45,022 nucleotides of DNA from RPQK01 sp041946865 (lineage in GTDB: Bacteria > Acidobacteriota > UBA6911 > RPQK01), in the NCBI GenBank assembly GCA_041946865.1, contig JBHGBF010000010.1, positions 1 through 45,022 on the forward strand, in the 5' to 3' direction. Position numbers and translations under genes: made by a program. Of this stretch, positions 1-8,326 are shown piece by piece. Every line of letters starts with the position of its first letter. Position 1 is the first letter of the stretch. Below the pieces are notes generated by a model. It had not been told where the DNA came from. It saw only the letters and a list, made by a program, of their open reading frames with translations, and did no database searches.

Positions 1-63
1 CTCTGAACCTCTGAACCTCTGAACCTCTGAACCTCTGAACCTCTGAACCTTTGAACCTTGAAC
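1..63. repeat. 8-bp tandem repeat downstream of acsE
   Basis: Six perfect copies of CTCTGAAC run from position 1 to 48, followed by two degenerate copies (CTTTGAAC, CTTGAAC). The array may extend left beyond the window. It begins six bases after the acsE stop codon in the transcribed direction. Copy number is likely to vary by slippage; no function is evident. Confidence 0.9.
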
Positions 64-68
64 CCTCT

Positions 69-899
69 TTATGAACCTTCTTCCGCCAGGCCGATCACTT
101 TCTGATAAGCCTTCAAATAACCGTCACTGTAAATTTCCTTGTTCAGCAACAACTCCGCCGTCAGGACTGAAGCCATCAGGTCGGGGTCGGAAACATCCAG
201 GATGGCGCAGTCCAATCCCATGGCCATGGCCATGACCATGAAGGTGCGGTTGATCAGCTTTCGCTCCTCGGTCTTGGAGGCGACATTGCTCAACCCGATC
301 GAGATATGCGGCGGCGGGTCCGACAGCATGGTCAGCTGCTGGATGGCGGCCAACACGTTTTTCGCCTGATCCTGCATGAACTTCACCGGCATGACGATGG
401 GATCGAGAATGATGCGATCCTGAGGGATACCGGCTTCCAAGGCAGCGCCGAATATCTTGGCGCCCAACTCCACCCGCCGGTCAACATCCTGAGGGCTGCC
501 TCGTTCGTCCATGACCACGCCGAGGATACTGGCGTCATACTGCACCGCCATTTCCAACAGCGGGCCAAGTTTGCTGTCCTCGGCAGTGGTGCTGTTGATG
601 AGGACCGGCCGATCGCCCGCCACTTCCCGATAGGCCTCCAGACCGACCTTGAAATGCTCGATCTTGTTGCAGTCCAGAGACAGAGGCAGGTGAGTCGACT
701 CCACCGCCGTCTTGACCAGCCAGGCATAGTCCTGCACATCGCGCGAGGCCGCCCCCATGTTCACGTCCAGGTAATGGGCCCCCGCCTTGGCCTGACGGCA
801 GGCCCGGTCGCGGATAACGTCCTTCGATTTCTCCTGGATGGCACGCCCTACGTCCTTAAAAGACCCGTTGATTCGTTCGCCAATTAAGATGATTCCCAT
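69..899 (-). CDS. acsE: Methyltetrahydrofolate:corrinoid/iron-sulfur protein methyltransferase
   Basis: Transfers the methyl group of 5-methyl-THF to the cobalt of the corrinoid/iron-sulfur protein AcsCD, linking the methyl and carbonyl branches of the Wood-Ljungdahl pathway. The 276-residue cytoplasmic protein is a single pterin-binding TIM barrel, close to the usual AcsE length. It opens with IGERINGSFKDV and carries the DVNMGAASRD and LDCNKIEH segments typical of the family, plus a DPIVMPV strand. The start at 899 is preceded by an AAGGAAGGAAAC ribosome site. It lies 12 bases after acsD, as the last gene of the operon visible here. Function is assigned by family resemblance and by its neighbours, and is secure. 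Confidence 0.96.
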   Translation of the reverse strand: MGIILIGERINGSFKDVGRAIQEKSKDVIRDRACRQAKAGAHYLDVNMGAASRDVQDYAWLVKTAVESTHLPLSLDCNKIEHFKVGLEAYREVAGDRPVLINSTTAEDSKLGPLLEMAVQYDASILGVVMDERGSPQDVDRRVELGAKIFGAALEAGIPQDRIILDPIVMPVKFMQDQAKNVLAAIQQLTMLSDPPPHISIGLSNVASKTEERKLINRTFMVMAMAMGLDCAILDVSDPDLMASVLTAELLLNKEIYSDGYLKAYQKVIGLAEEGS

Positions 900-911
900 A
901 AGTTTCCTTCC

Positions 912-1883
912 TTACGCCTGGGCGCCCGTTCCCATCAGGCCGGCGATAGTCGCCTTAACCGCGCTGATCGCCTGAGGGTGGCGCAGAATGGCCAGATCCG
1001 CGCCGCTTTGCAGGTACGCAGCGACCGTGGAGGCCTCCCAGAGAGGGGCTCGGCACGCCTGGCTTCCCCACTCGGGTACTTCCTGCTCAGACACCTTGGC
1101 CTCTTTCACTCCCCACACTTCAATCCCGATATCGCAGACGAAGGGCTGAGCCAGCATGCGGTCGCCTTTCAGACCCGCCAGTCGAGCGCGTTCCATGACC
1201 GAGTAGATGTATTCAAGGCCGTAGCCCAACGCGCCGCTGGTCGGATAAATAACCAGATCCTCGGCAGGAAAGCCCATGTCGGTGGCGAGAATGTTCACCT
1301 GCTTCGCCATGTTCACATCGCACGGAGACTCGGCGATGAGCTTGTGCTTGTAGGCCGTGCAGACGGCAACCAGGGTCTTGTAGTTGGCTTCCGTTATGGT
1401 CCCGAGAAGGCAGTTCTCACCGCTGAGAGCCTCGGCCACCGCGGGGAAGATCTCATTGTCTTTGTCGGCGTTTCCGGTCCCCCAGACAATCAAGGGCACT
1501 CCCACCGCCTGCAGGACGGCCTTAGCCGTCGCTACCGCCTCCGCCGGCCCCCGGTTGCCTCGTTCCGGATGGCAGCCGGCAAGCCTGAGGCAGACGAGGT
1601 CAGCGCCATACTCCTGGCATTTGGAAGCCCACCTGGCCGGATCTCGCAGGTCGGCGTCTGCCAAAGACTGCTTCAGCAATTCCGGCCAGTCCTCCGGGTA
1701 GACATCCCAGACTTCCAGCGCCACCTTCGGCTCCGCGACTGTCCCTTCAAAGTGGAGGAAAGGTAGCGTGGACGCCCCTCCAATCTTCACTACCGACGTC
1801 CGGGTGCCACCCTCGGCCGCGGTCGCTCCCAGCGTCACCGTATGACACTTGCCGACCCACGTTTTCTTCGTTTCCGGAATCAT
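912..1883 (-). CDS. acsD: Corrinoid/iron-sulfur protein small subunit (CODH/ACS delta)
   Basis: Small subunit of the corrinoid/iron-sulfur protein. With AcsC it cradles the cobamide that carries the methyl group from AcsE to acetyl-CoA synthase. The 323-residue protein has the family's TIM-barrel-like sequence, including KCHTVTLGATAAEGGTRTS near the N-terminus, the GADLVCLRLAGCHPE region, and ESPCDVNMAKQVN in the middle. The start at 1883 is chosen because AAAGGGGA lies seven to eight bases upstream; an upstream in-frame start at 1928 would add 15 unconserved residues. It is separated from cooC by a 119-base spacer that is mostly one long palindrome. Cytoplasmic. Confidence 0.95.
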   Translation of the reverse strand: MIPETKKTWVGKCHTVTLGATAAEGGTRTSVVKIGGASTLPFLHFEGTVAEPKVALEVWDVYPEDWPELLKQSLADADLRDPARWASKCQEYGADLVCLRLAGCHPERGNRGPAEAVATAKAVLQAVGVPLIVWGTGNADKDNEIFPAVAEALSGENCLLGTITEANYKTLVAVCTAYKHKLIAESPCDVNMAKQVNILATDMGFPAEDLVIYPTSGALGYGLEYIYSVMERARLAGLKGDRMLAQPFVCDIGIEVWGVKEAKVSEQEVPEWGSQACRAPLWEASTVAAYLQSGADLAILRHPQAISAVKATIAGLMGTGAQA

Positions 1884-1922
1884 AGTTCCCCTTTCGTACT
1901 CGCTTCGGCTGGACTGTAAAGG

Positions 1923-2003
1923 ATCCACGAATTTTCACGAATTGGACGAAGCTCCACGAATTAATCGGGTGGAAATTCGTCCGATTCCTGAAAATTCGTG
2001 GAT
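1923..2003. repeat. 81-bp imperfect palindrome between cooC and acsD
   Basis: The arms begin ATCCACGAATTTTCA on the left and, read on the other strand, ATCCACGAATTTTCA from the right end. Similarity continues through GGACGAA and CCAC with a few mismatches. The element starts at the cooC stop codon and ends about 40 bases before the acsD start, so it would form a long stem in the operon mRNA. There is no U-run after it, so it is not a classic terminator. It could be an mRNA processing or stability element, or a mobile palindromic repeat. Confidence 0.8.
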
Positions 2004-2776
2004 TACCTCATCGCCTTATGACCTTCCAATATCTTCCCCAAGATCTCCTCAACCGCCTTCTTCCCGGGTGAGCCGTTGGCCAGCTCGCTGACCGGGCGAC
2101 CGGCCAAACCGAATTCGATCAGCTGGCGGTCGTACGGAATGATCCCCCCGACTTCCAGCCCGAGTGCCTGACAATAGCCCCGGAGCTGATCCGGGTCGCA
2201 ATCCGTCGAATTGTTCAGAATCAGGAATCGCCGCTCGATCCCGAGAGATAATTCGTGAGACAGCTTCAGAATCCGCTGGGCGCCCTTCAGTGCGGCCGGC
2301 GAAGCGCTGCTGACGATCAACAGGACGTTGACATTCTGGGTCGTCGACCGGGACAAATGCTCCAGTCCCGCCTCGTTATCGATGACCATGTAAGGATAGG
2401 AGCCGCGCAGCCGATCGATACAGCGACGCAGCACATGGTTGACGGCGCAGTAACAGCGCGGGCCTTCTCCGCAACCCATGGCCAGGAGGTCGACGCCCTT
2501 CCCTTCGCTTAGACACTCCTGGATTCCCATCTCCAAATAATCGTCCTTGGTCATCCCTGGCGGCAGTTTCCGGATATGATTGAGCAGGTCTTCACGCAGC
2601 TCGCCGATGGTCTTATTGATACGGGCGCCGAGCGCGATATCCAGGTTTGGATTCGGGTCGGCATCGACGGCCAGCACCGGCCGGCGTCCCTGTTTCACAA
2701 GCAGGGAAACGAGCAACGCCGCAATGGTTGTCTTGCCGGTTCCGCCTTTGCCTGCGACCGCGACCGTAAACGCCAT
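2003..2776 (-). CDS. cooC: Nickel-insertion ATPase of CODH/ACS
   Basis: MinD/ParA-type P-loop ATPase of the CooC/AcsF family that helps load nickel into CO dehydrogenase or the acetyl-CoA synthase A-cluster. The 257-residue protein has the deviant Walker A motif GKGGTGKTT at residues 9-17, a VDADPNPNLD switch near 38-46, and the CYC pair (C108, C110) that in CooC proteins forms the metal site at the dimer interface. Its start codon overlaps the acsV stop by one base (TGATG), so translation is probably coupled. Whether it serves CODH (CooC) or ACS (AcsF) cannot be told from sequence alone; its place between acsV and acsD favours the AcsF role. Confidence 0.93.
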   Translation of the reverse strand: MAFTVAVAGKGGTGKTTIAALLVSLLVKQGRRPVLAVDADPNPNLDIALGARINKTIGELREDLLNHIRKLPPGMTKDDYLEMGIQECLSEGKGVDLLAMGCGEGPRCYCAVNHVLRRCIDRLRGSYPYMVIDNEAGLEHLSRSTTQNVNVLLIVSSASPAALKGAQRILKLSHELSLGIERRFLILNNSTDCDPDQLRGYCQALGLEVGGIIPYDRQLIEFGLAGRPVSELANGSPGKKAVEEILGKILEGHKAMR

Positions 2777-4722
2777 CAGGCACGCTCCTTGGCTAGCCGG
2801 GCGGCAACCGACTCAAACCGATCCAACTCGGTATGCGGGATAAAACGGGCAGCCAGAAATTCATCAAAATACTGAGGATGACTAATCAGATCGTAGTACG
2901 TTACGGACTGGGCGATCTGGATCAGCTCCCGCCAGGCGTCAATGGACAGCAGGGCCATCTCCGAGCCGAGGATGGAAGTGTTCCCAACAAAACGAATCTT
3001 CTCGAGCGGCAGATCCGGAATCAGGCCCAGCGTAACCGCTTTCTCCCGGTCAATGTAATTGCCGAAGCCGCCGGCGATCAGAATGGCGTCAATGGCTTTG
3101 AAATCCAGGCCGACACTGGCGGCTAGCACCCGGGCTCCGGAATAGATCGCCGCCTTCGCGCTTAAAATGTTAGTCAGATCCGTCTGGCTCAGGCAGATGT
3201 CCTGTCCGGTATCCGAACGGGCTCCCGGAACCACGACGAATTCGAGGAAACCGTCCTGCTCCCGGATTCGATCCGAGCTTCCCGCGAGCAGGCGTCCGGA
3301 ACGGTCGATAAAGCCGACGCGATAGAGCTCGGCCACCAGGTCGATCAGCCCGGAGCCGCACAGGCCGCGCGCCCGGGCATTACCCACGGTCCGATATTGC
3401 ACATGACCTTCGGGGCTGATCGTCACCCGCTCGATCGCTCCTCGCATGGCCTTCATGCCGTGCCTGACACCCGAACCTTCAAAAGCGGGTCCGGCCGACG
3501 CTGAGCAGGCGATCATCCAGTCCTTGTTGCCGAGCGCAATCTCGCCGTTGGTCCCGATATCGATAAGCATTCGGATACGCTCGGACCGGTGCAGACCAAC
3601 GGACATAATGCCGGAGGTGATGTCGCCGCCGACCCAGCCGCCGATCCCGGGAGTCACGTAGAGCAACCCCCGAGGATTGATCTGAATCCCCACCTCGACC
3701 GCGCGAACCGGCGGGGGAAAGGCGGAGGCCGGCACGTAGGGAGACTTCCGTATAGTGCCCGGCGAAATCCCCAGGAGCAGATGGGACATGGTGGTGTTCC
3801 CTGAGCAGACCACCGCGGTAATGTCGCTCAGCGACAGATTGTTCCGCTCCACCATGGCAGACAGCATTGAGTTGATGTCGGCGACAACGGCTTTCTGCAG
3901 CTCGTCAAGCCCGCCCGAGTCGGCGTGAACAATGCGGCGCGTGACCTCTGCGCCCCATTTCCTCTGGGAGTTGTAGACGGCCTCGGCATCCACTCTCTCG
4001 GTAGTCCCGAGATTGAGCAGGTGAGTGACAACCGTGGACGTACCGACATCGACCGCCACGCCGTAATTACGGTTCTCCGTGTTCCCCGGCTCGAGCTGGA
4101 CGATTTCCTGCACGCCTCCGCGCCACCCCAATGTCGCAGTGACCCTCCAGTTCGAGCTGCGCAGGAGTCGCGGCAGCTTCTGAATCACCTTGAGGCCCAT
4201 CTGCATGACAGAGGCCGGGTGACGCCGCTGGATTTCCCGGAAGAGTCGCGATTGATCAGAGAGGCTGTCGTCCAGCGTCGGAGGCGGCAGGTTCAAGGCG
4301 ACCTTGCGCGCCAGCGGGGCCAATGGAAAAGTGACCGCTTCCGCGGCGGGACGCAGGGCCCGGAACCTTTGGGCGTCAGCATCGATCAGGAACTGCGACG
4401 CTTCGGTGCGGGATTCGGGCGGTATCTCTACCTCCAGATCGCCTTCAATCCTGGTCTGGCACGCCAGGACGTAGCCCTGGCGTATCTCCTCCCGGGTAAG
4501 CAGGCTGGTGGGTACCGAGAGGACCTCCCCTCTTTTGATGATCACCCGGCACTTTCCACACAGCCCGTCGCCGCCGCAGGGGCTGGTCAGATCGAGTCCG
4601 GTACCGCGTGCTGCCTCCAAGACCGTGGTTCCCACCGACACACACCGGCGCTCCGCCTCGGGGGTGAACAGCACCTGGGCCGTCTTGAGCGTCGTGCCGG
4701 GGGAGATACCGCTTTTTTTCAT
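2776..4722 (-). CDS. acsV: Reductive activator of corrinoid protein (RACo/AcsV)
   Basis: ATP-driven reductase that returns inactive Co(II) in the corrinoid/iron-sulfur protein to Co(I). The 648-residue protein has an N-terminal plant-type [2Fe-2S] ferredoxin domain with C49, C55, C58 and C88, a linker, and a large ASKHA-fold ATPase domain (DUF4445 family). The ASKHA domain carries VAVDVGTSTVVTHLL, IDIGTNGEIALG and ILIAGGFGNYID. The start at 4722 gives an ATGA overlap with the acsC stop; a GTG at 4743 would add seven residues. Its position between acsC and cooC is the standard acs operon context. Confidence 0.94.
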   Translation of the reverse strand: MKKSGISPGTTLKTAQVLFTPEAERRCVSVGTTVLEAARGTGLDLTSPCGGDGLCGKCRVIIKRGEVLSVPTSLLTREEIRQGYVLACQTRIEGDLEVEIPPESRTEASQFLIDADAQRFRALRPAAEAVTFPLAPLARKVALNLPPPTLDDSLSDQSRLFREIQRRHPASVMQMGLKVIQKLPRLLRSSNWRVTATLGWRGGVQEIVQLEPGNTENRNYGVAVDVGTSTVVTHLLNLGTTERVDAEAVYNSQRKWGAEVTRRIVHADSGGLDELQKAVVADINSMLSAMVERNNLSLSDITAVVCSGNTTMSHLLLGISPGTIRKSPYVPASAFPPPVRAVEVGIQINPRGLLYVTPGIGGWVGGDITSGIMSVGLHRSERIRMLIDIGTNGEIALGNKDWMIACSASAGPAFEGSGVRHGMKAMRGAIERVTISPEGHVQYRTVGNARARGLCGSGLIDLVAELYRVGFIDRSGRLLAGSSDRIREQDGFLEFVVVPGARSDTGQDICLSQTDLTNILSAKAAIYSGARVLAASVGLDFKAIDAILIAGGFGNYIDREKAVTLGLIPDLPLEKIRFVGNTSILGSEMALLSIDAWRELIQIAQSVTYYDLISHPQYFDEFLAARFIPHTELDRFESVAARLAKERA

Positions 4723-6062
4723 GCCGCTGATAACCGTTTCCACTCGTTCTTGAGGAATCCGGGAAGTCCGGCCGCTTCCTCAGGTCCGACGACGACGTCG
4801 CATCCCGATTCGTCTTCCAGCTCTCCCTTCAATACCGCCACCAGGCCCGGGATCACCAGTTTCTTGTGGTTGACCTGCTCGAGGGCCCCGCACTTCTTGA
4901 CGGCCGCTGCGATGGTCTCACCGCTGAGTTTATCGTCGGCGTAAGAGTTCAAGACTCCCAAACCGCCCGTTTCAACCACCGCGATATAGGCCGGGACCTT
5001 GCTGTTTTCGATCTCCCCTTCAACGGTGAAGTAAGTGAGCGCAAAATTCGTTGTCACAATGACGGGCGCATCCGGTCCGGGCTCGCCAACCTTGTAGAGC
5101 CTGGCCTCGACAGCATTCGGCACCTGCGGGTCGGTAAAGATGTTGAACCGGGCGGTGAGAACCGGAAGGATCTGCCAGCGTTCGCGTCCCGACATGACCA
5201 CGATCGAGGCGTACTTGCATACGAACGTAATGGCCTGGCTGGTTTCCTGGAACGGGTCGCGGGGATCGGTGAAGACGATGACCGGGAAGCCGAGGGGTCG
5301 GAAGTTCTTCTCCAGAGCGAGGCGGCGCAACTGCGTGAGCCTGGTCAACGCATCCGCCGGGCTTTCCGTCTTCGGCGCCAAGACCAGATCGTTCACTCCC
5401 AGCTTCTTGATCTCGCCTGTCAGGTTCGCCAGCTCTTCGAGACTGTCGCCCTGAACCGCCAGCGGAGCGTTGTTCGACCTGGCCAGGGCAGCCACTTCCG
5501 CGAAGTTCTGGCGGTTGGCCCCGCAGATCAAGGGACGCTGGCCGGGCAGGTTCTTGAGCGCCGCCCCTAAAGCCGCCGGATCCGAGGAGACCAGTACCAG
5601 AGGAAGATTCGTGGCCTTGGCGATTTCGGCCGCTTTGGCTGCAAATGTCGCCGCATCCTGCGTCTGTTCGAGCGCAATCAGATCGACTCGGACTTCCTTG
5701 CCGGCGCGGATGAAATGCAGGTTGTTTGCCGTCTGCGCGGCTTTTGTTGCGTCTTCGGCATCGCTGACTCGCAGGGCGACTCCGGGAGGCCGATGAAACT
5801 TCTCCTCATGGCGGAACAGGACCGTCTCGCCGCCAAGCTGAATGGCCTTCGGCCCGGCACCGACCGTCACGGTCCGCATCGGCGGCTCGGCCGACTCGGC
5901 CAGGGCCTGCTTGGCCTGTTCCGACACATGCGGACACTTCTCGAGGGCCGTTTTTTTGGCTGCTACCTGCATTGCGAAAGCCATGCACGTCGGCACCTGG
6001 CAGTCGCCGCAGTTCGTCTTTGGAAGAAGCTTGTAAATATCAATGCCAGTCAATTTCGCCAT
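4719..6062 (-). CDS. acsC: Corrinoid/iron-sulfur protein large subunit (CODH/ACS gamma)
   Basis: Large subunit of the corrinoid/iron-sulfur protein. It has an N-terminal [4Fe-4S] domain that relays electrons for reductive activation, a TIM barrel, and a C-terminal domain that binds the corrinoid. The 447-residue protein has the cluster ligands C18, C21, C26 and C43 in LPKTNCGDCQVPTC and onward, as in known AcsC proteins. Near the C-terminus VETGGLGVLNSYADDKLSG is the expected cobamide-binding segment. The start is supported by AAAAAGGAG eight bases upstream. It follows acsB by 44 bases and overlaps acsV by four. Confidence 0.96.
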   Translation of the reverse strand: MAKLTGIDIYKLLPKTNCGDCQVPTCMAFAMQVAAKKTALEKCPHVSEQAKQALAESAEPPMRTVTVGAGPKAIQLGGETVLFRHEEKFHRPPGVALRVSDAEDATKAAQTANNLHFIRAGKEVRVDLIALEQTQDAATFAAKAAEIAKATNLPLVLVSSDPAALGAALKNLPGQRPLICGANRQNFAEVAALARSNNAPLAVQGDSLEELANLTGEIKKLGVNDLVLAPKTESPADALTRLTQLRRLALEKNFRPLGFPVIVFTDPRDPFQETSQAITFVCKYASIVVMSGRERWQILPVLTARFNIFTDPQVPNAVEARLYKVGEPGPDAPVIVTTNFALTYFTVEGEIENSKVPAYIAVVETGGLGVLNSYADDKLSGETIAAAVKKCGALEQVNHKKLVIPGLVAVLKGELEDESGCDVVVGPEEAAGLPGFLKNEWKRLSAA

Positions 6063-6106
6063 GATGGCTACTCCTTTTTGTCGTAACCGGTAAGCCTGAC
6101 CTGTGA

Positions 6107-8323
6107 CTACATCACTGATTCCATGGCCAGCGCCGGGTGGCCGACGCGCTGCAGGAACTCAATCAGGTCGTTGACCTCGGTCGCGTCGTTTTCCGTTGCG
6201 ATCTTGTCCAGGAAGTCCGGTTGCCCCAACTGGGCCAGGCGCGGGACCAGCCGCTCGCGCATTTCGTCTTTGAGCTCCTGGGGCATCCAGACCAGTCTCT
6301 GCAGGCCCCCTTCGGCGGAGATGAATTTCTCGCTCACGATGTACATGCGGCCGACGCCCAAGAAGCCCGGTGTCTGGACTCCTCCGCCGACTTCCCCGGC
6401 CATGGTTGAGAAACTCATGCCGATCGGGGTCATCCCCTGATACTCGCGGTTGACTACCATGACGCCGTTAGCCTCAGGAAGGACCGCGACCAGGCACTCG
6501 AAGCAGCCGCAACTCGTCTGCGGATCCTGCATGATCGAGTACATCGTCACCTGCTGCAGATTGCCGTTGGAGGCCTTGGCCACGTACTCGTTGACCCCTT
6601 CCCAGATCCCGAGGTTCGGATCGAGACAAGTCCCTTTGAGGATCGGCTGATTAGGCCCGCGCGGGTCCATTTCAAAAGCGGCGCGGCAGTCGAGCCAGGT
6701 GTAGGCGCCGCACAAACCAAGGCGTTGAGGCGTCACCACGCAGACGTGATTGGGAGCGTAGCTCTGGCAGAGAATGCAGCTGTAGAACCGGTCGACATCC
6801 TGGTCCTTCATGCCTTCCATGCGCTCGTCCCGCTTGCGGTAAGCGTCACGCGCGGCTTTCAGGGTATCCTGCATCTTCTCCTCGTCGGTGAAGATCGTCA
6901 CCTGTACCTTGTCCACAATTCCGCCGAATTCGTCCTTGAACTTGTGAATGAGCAGTTCTCCCAGGTGACGGAGCCGGAAGCCCTTGGCAAACGCCTCTTT
7001 GCTGATGCGCACCCAGGGGATGTCACGCTGGCCGATATGCATGATGCCGGCCGCGCAACTCACGAACTTGTGGATGCGGCGTTCCAGCACGCTTTCGAAG
7101 TCTTCGCTGAAATTACGGCCTGCCACCTCAACGTAGATGCCCAGGGGCAGCGCCGATCCCTCTGCGGCAGTGTCCAGGTCCGGCCCGATCGTGTTGATCT
7201 TCCCGTCCTCGACCTGTTCCATCGGCCGGCCGCGCAAGTACTCAAACGCCGTGGAGTACTTGCCGCCGAACTCCACGTGCAGGCTTTCTTTCCGGACACG
7301 CTCGCCCTCAAAAGCGGCGCCGTACGCGATCGGAATGGGAATCTTCGAGGTTTTCAGCTTGAGGCCTCGGACCTCAACCGCCTTAGAGACAATCTTGTCG
7401 AGAGGGACATTGGACACCACGTGTTCGTAGGTGCAGATACCTCGGGGCAGAATCTGCGGGATGCCTGAATCGGCAATGACCGGGAAGCCGTAGTTGATGG
7501 CGCCGGCCGCGGTGGCGTACTTCTGATCGGTCAGGAGCTGATCGGCAGGCGCTTCCGGATCGGTGCCCAGCGCGAGTACAAAAGCGAAAACACGGTCCTT
7601 GTTGTAAAGCAGAATCTGGCGGGCCGATTCAAGATCGCCCGGCTTGACGCCGCCGAAGGTCATGGCCGCGCGGGCAGCAAAGTTCAGCGCGTAGACTGCG
7701 GCGCTCATGTCCCTGCCGTAGGGGACCAGGTAGGTGTCCCAGCCCATCTCCACACCCTCTTCCGCCAGCTGTTCGGCCATCGTTTTGCCGTTGCTGCTTC
7801 CGGCCATGAACACCAGGATGCTTTTCTCCTGCAACTCGCGCGCGAGCGCCACGGCCTGCTGGTTGGTGGGAAGAGCCCCCACACAGGCTGCGAAGCCGGG
7901 CATGCGTCCGTCGACCAGCTTGATGCCCTGGTTACGGAGGATGGAGTCGTCGGTGAAGCCGAGGAAGGGCGGTTCAGGCTTGTAGGCGGGATCCAGGTAG
8001 CGCAACGCTTCGATGACCTCTTGCGAAATCAGCGTGGCGATACCCGCATCCAGCGCCGAGCCAAGGTAGGGAAGCCAGAGCCGGTCGGTAGGAACAGAGG
8101 GCAGCAGCAGCCGGGCTTCACTGAGGGCCTGGCCACACTGCTTGAGCGTCTCGACTTTAAGGCCCAGGAGGGCCAGGATGAGCGGTAGATAGTAGGCCGT
8201 GTTGGGGTACGCCACACGCGCGTCCGGGCCGTGGGCCTCAATGGCCGCCTTCAGATTCTCCTCGGCTTTGGAGACGTAGAAATGGGCACCCCGAATCGCA
8301 GCTGAAGCAATAATCTTTGACAT
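6107..8323 (-). CDS. acsB: Acetyl-CoA synthase, bacterial type (CODH/ACS alpha subunit)
   Basis: Makes acetyl-CoA from CO, CoA and the methyl group carried by AcsCD. The 738-residue length and N-terminal domain match the bacterial type that docks to CODH, rather than the shorter archaeal CdhC. All A-cluster ligands are present: C516, C519, C528 and C538, spaced x2, x8, x9, hold the [4Fe-4S] cluster, and C605 and C607 in SCGCFEC bind the distal nickel. These lie exactly ten positions after the Moorella residues known from structures. The ribosome site GGGAGTG overlaps the end of the upstream oxidoreductase gene. Its partner acsA is not in the window. Confidence 0.97.
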   Translation of the reverse strand: MSKIIASAAIRGAHFYVSKAEENLKAAIEAHGPDARVAYPNTAYYLPLILALLGLKVETLKQCGQALSEARLLLPSVPTDRLWLPYLGSALDAGIATLISQEVIEALRYLDPAYKPEPPFLGFTDDSILRNQGIKLVDGRMPGFAACVGALPTNQQAVALARELQEKSILVFMAGSSNGKTMAEQLAEEGVEMGWDTYLVPYGRDMSAAVYALNFAARAAMTFGGVKPGDLESARQILLYNKDRVFAFVLALGTDPEAPADQLLTDQKYATAAGAINYGFPVIADSGIPQILPRGICTYEHVVSNVPLDKIVSKAVEVRGLKLKTSKIPIPIAYGAAFEGERVRKESLHVEFGGKYSTAFEYLRGRPMEQVEDGKINTIGPDLDTAAEGSALPLGIYVEVAGRNFSEDFESVLERRIHKFVSCAAGIMHIGQRDIPWVRISKEAFAKGFRLRHLGELLIHKFKDEFGGIVDKVQVTIFTDEEKMQDTLKAARDAYRKRDERMEGMKDQDVDRFYSCILCQSYAPNHVCVVTPQRLGLCGAYTWLDCRAAFEMDPRGPNQPILKGTCLDPNLGIWEGVNEYVAKASNGNLQQVTMYSIMQDPQTSCGCFECLVAVLPEANGVMVVNREYQGMTPIGMSFSTMAGEVGGGVQTPGFLGVGRMYIVSEKFISAEGGLQRLVWMPQELKDEMRERLVPRLAQLGQPDFLDKIATENDATEVNDLIEFLQRVGHPALAMESVM

Positions 8324-8326
8324 GTT

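Noticed and set aside
1..63. CRISPR-like array at the left edge
   Set aside because: The repeats are 8 bp, contiguous and without spacers, so this is a simple tandem repeat.
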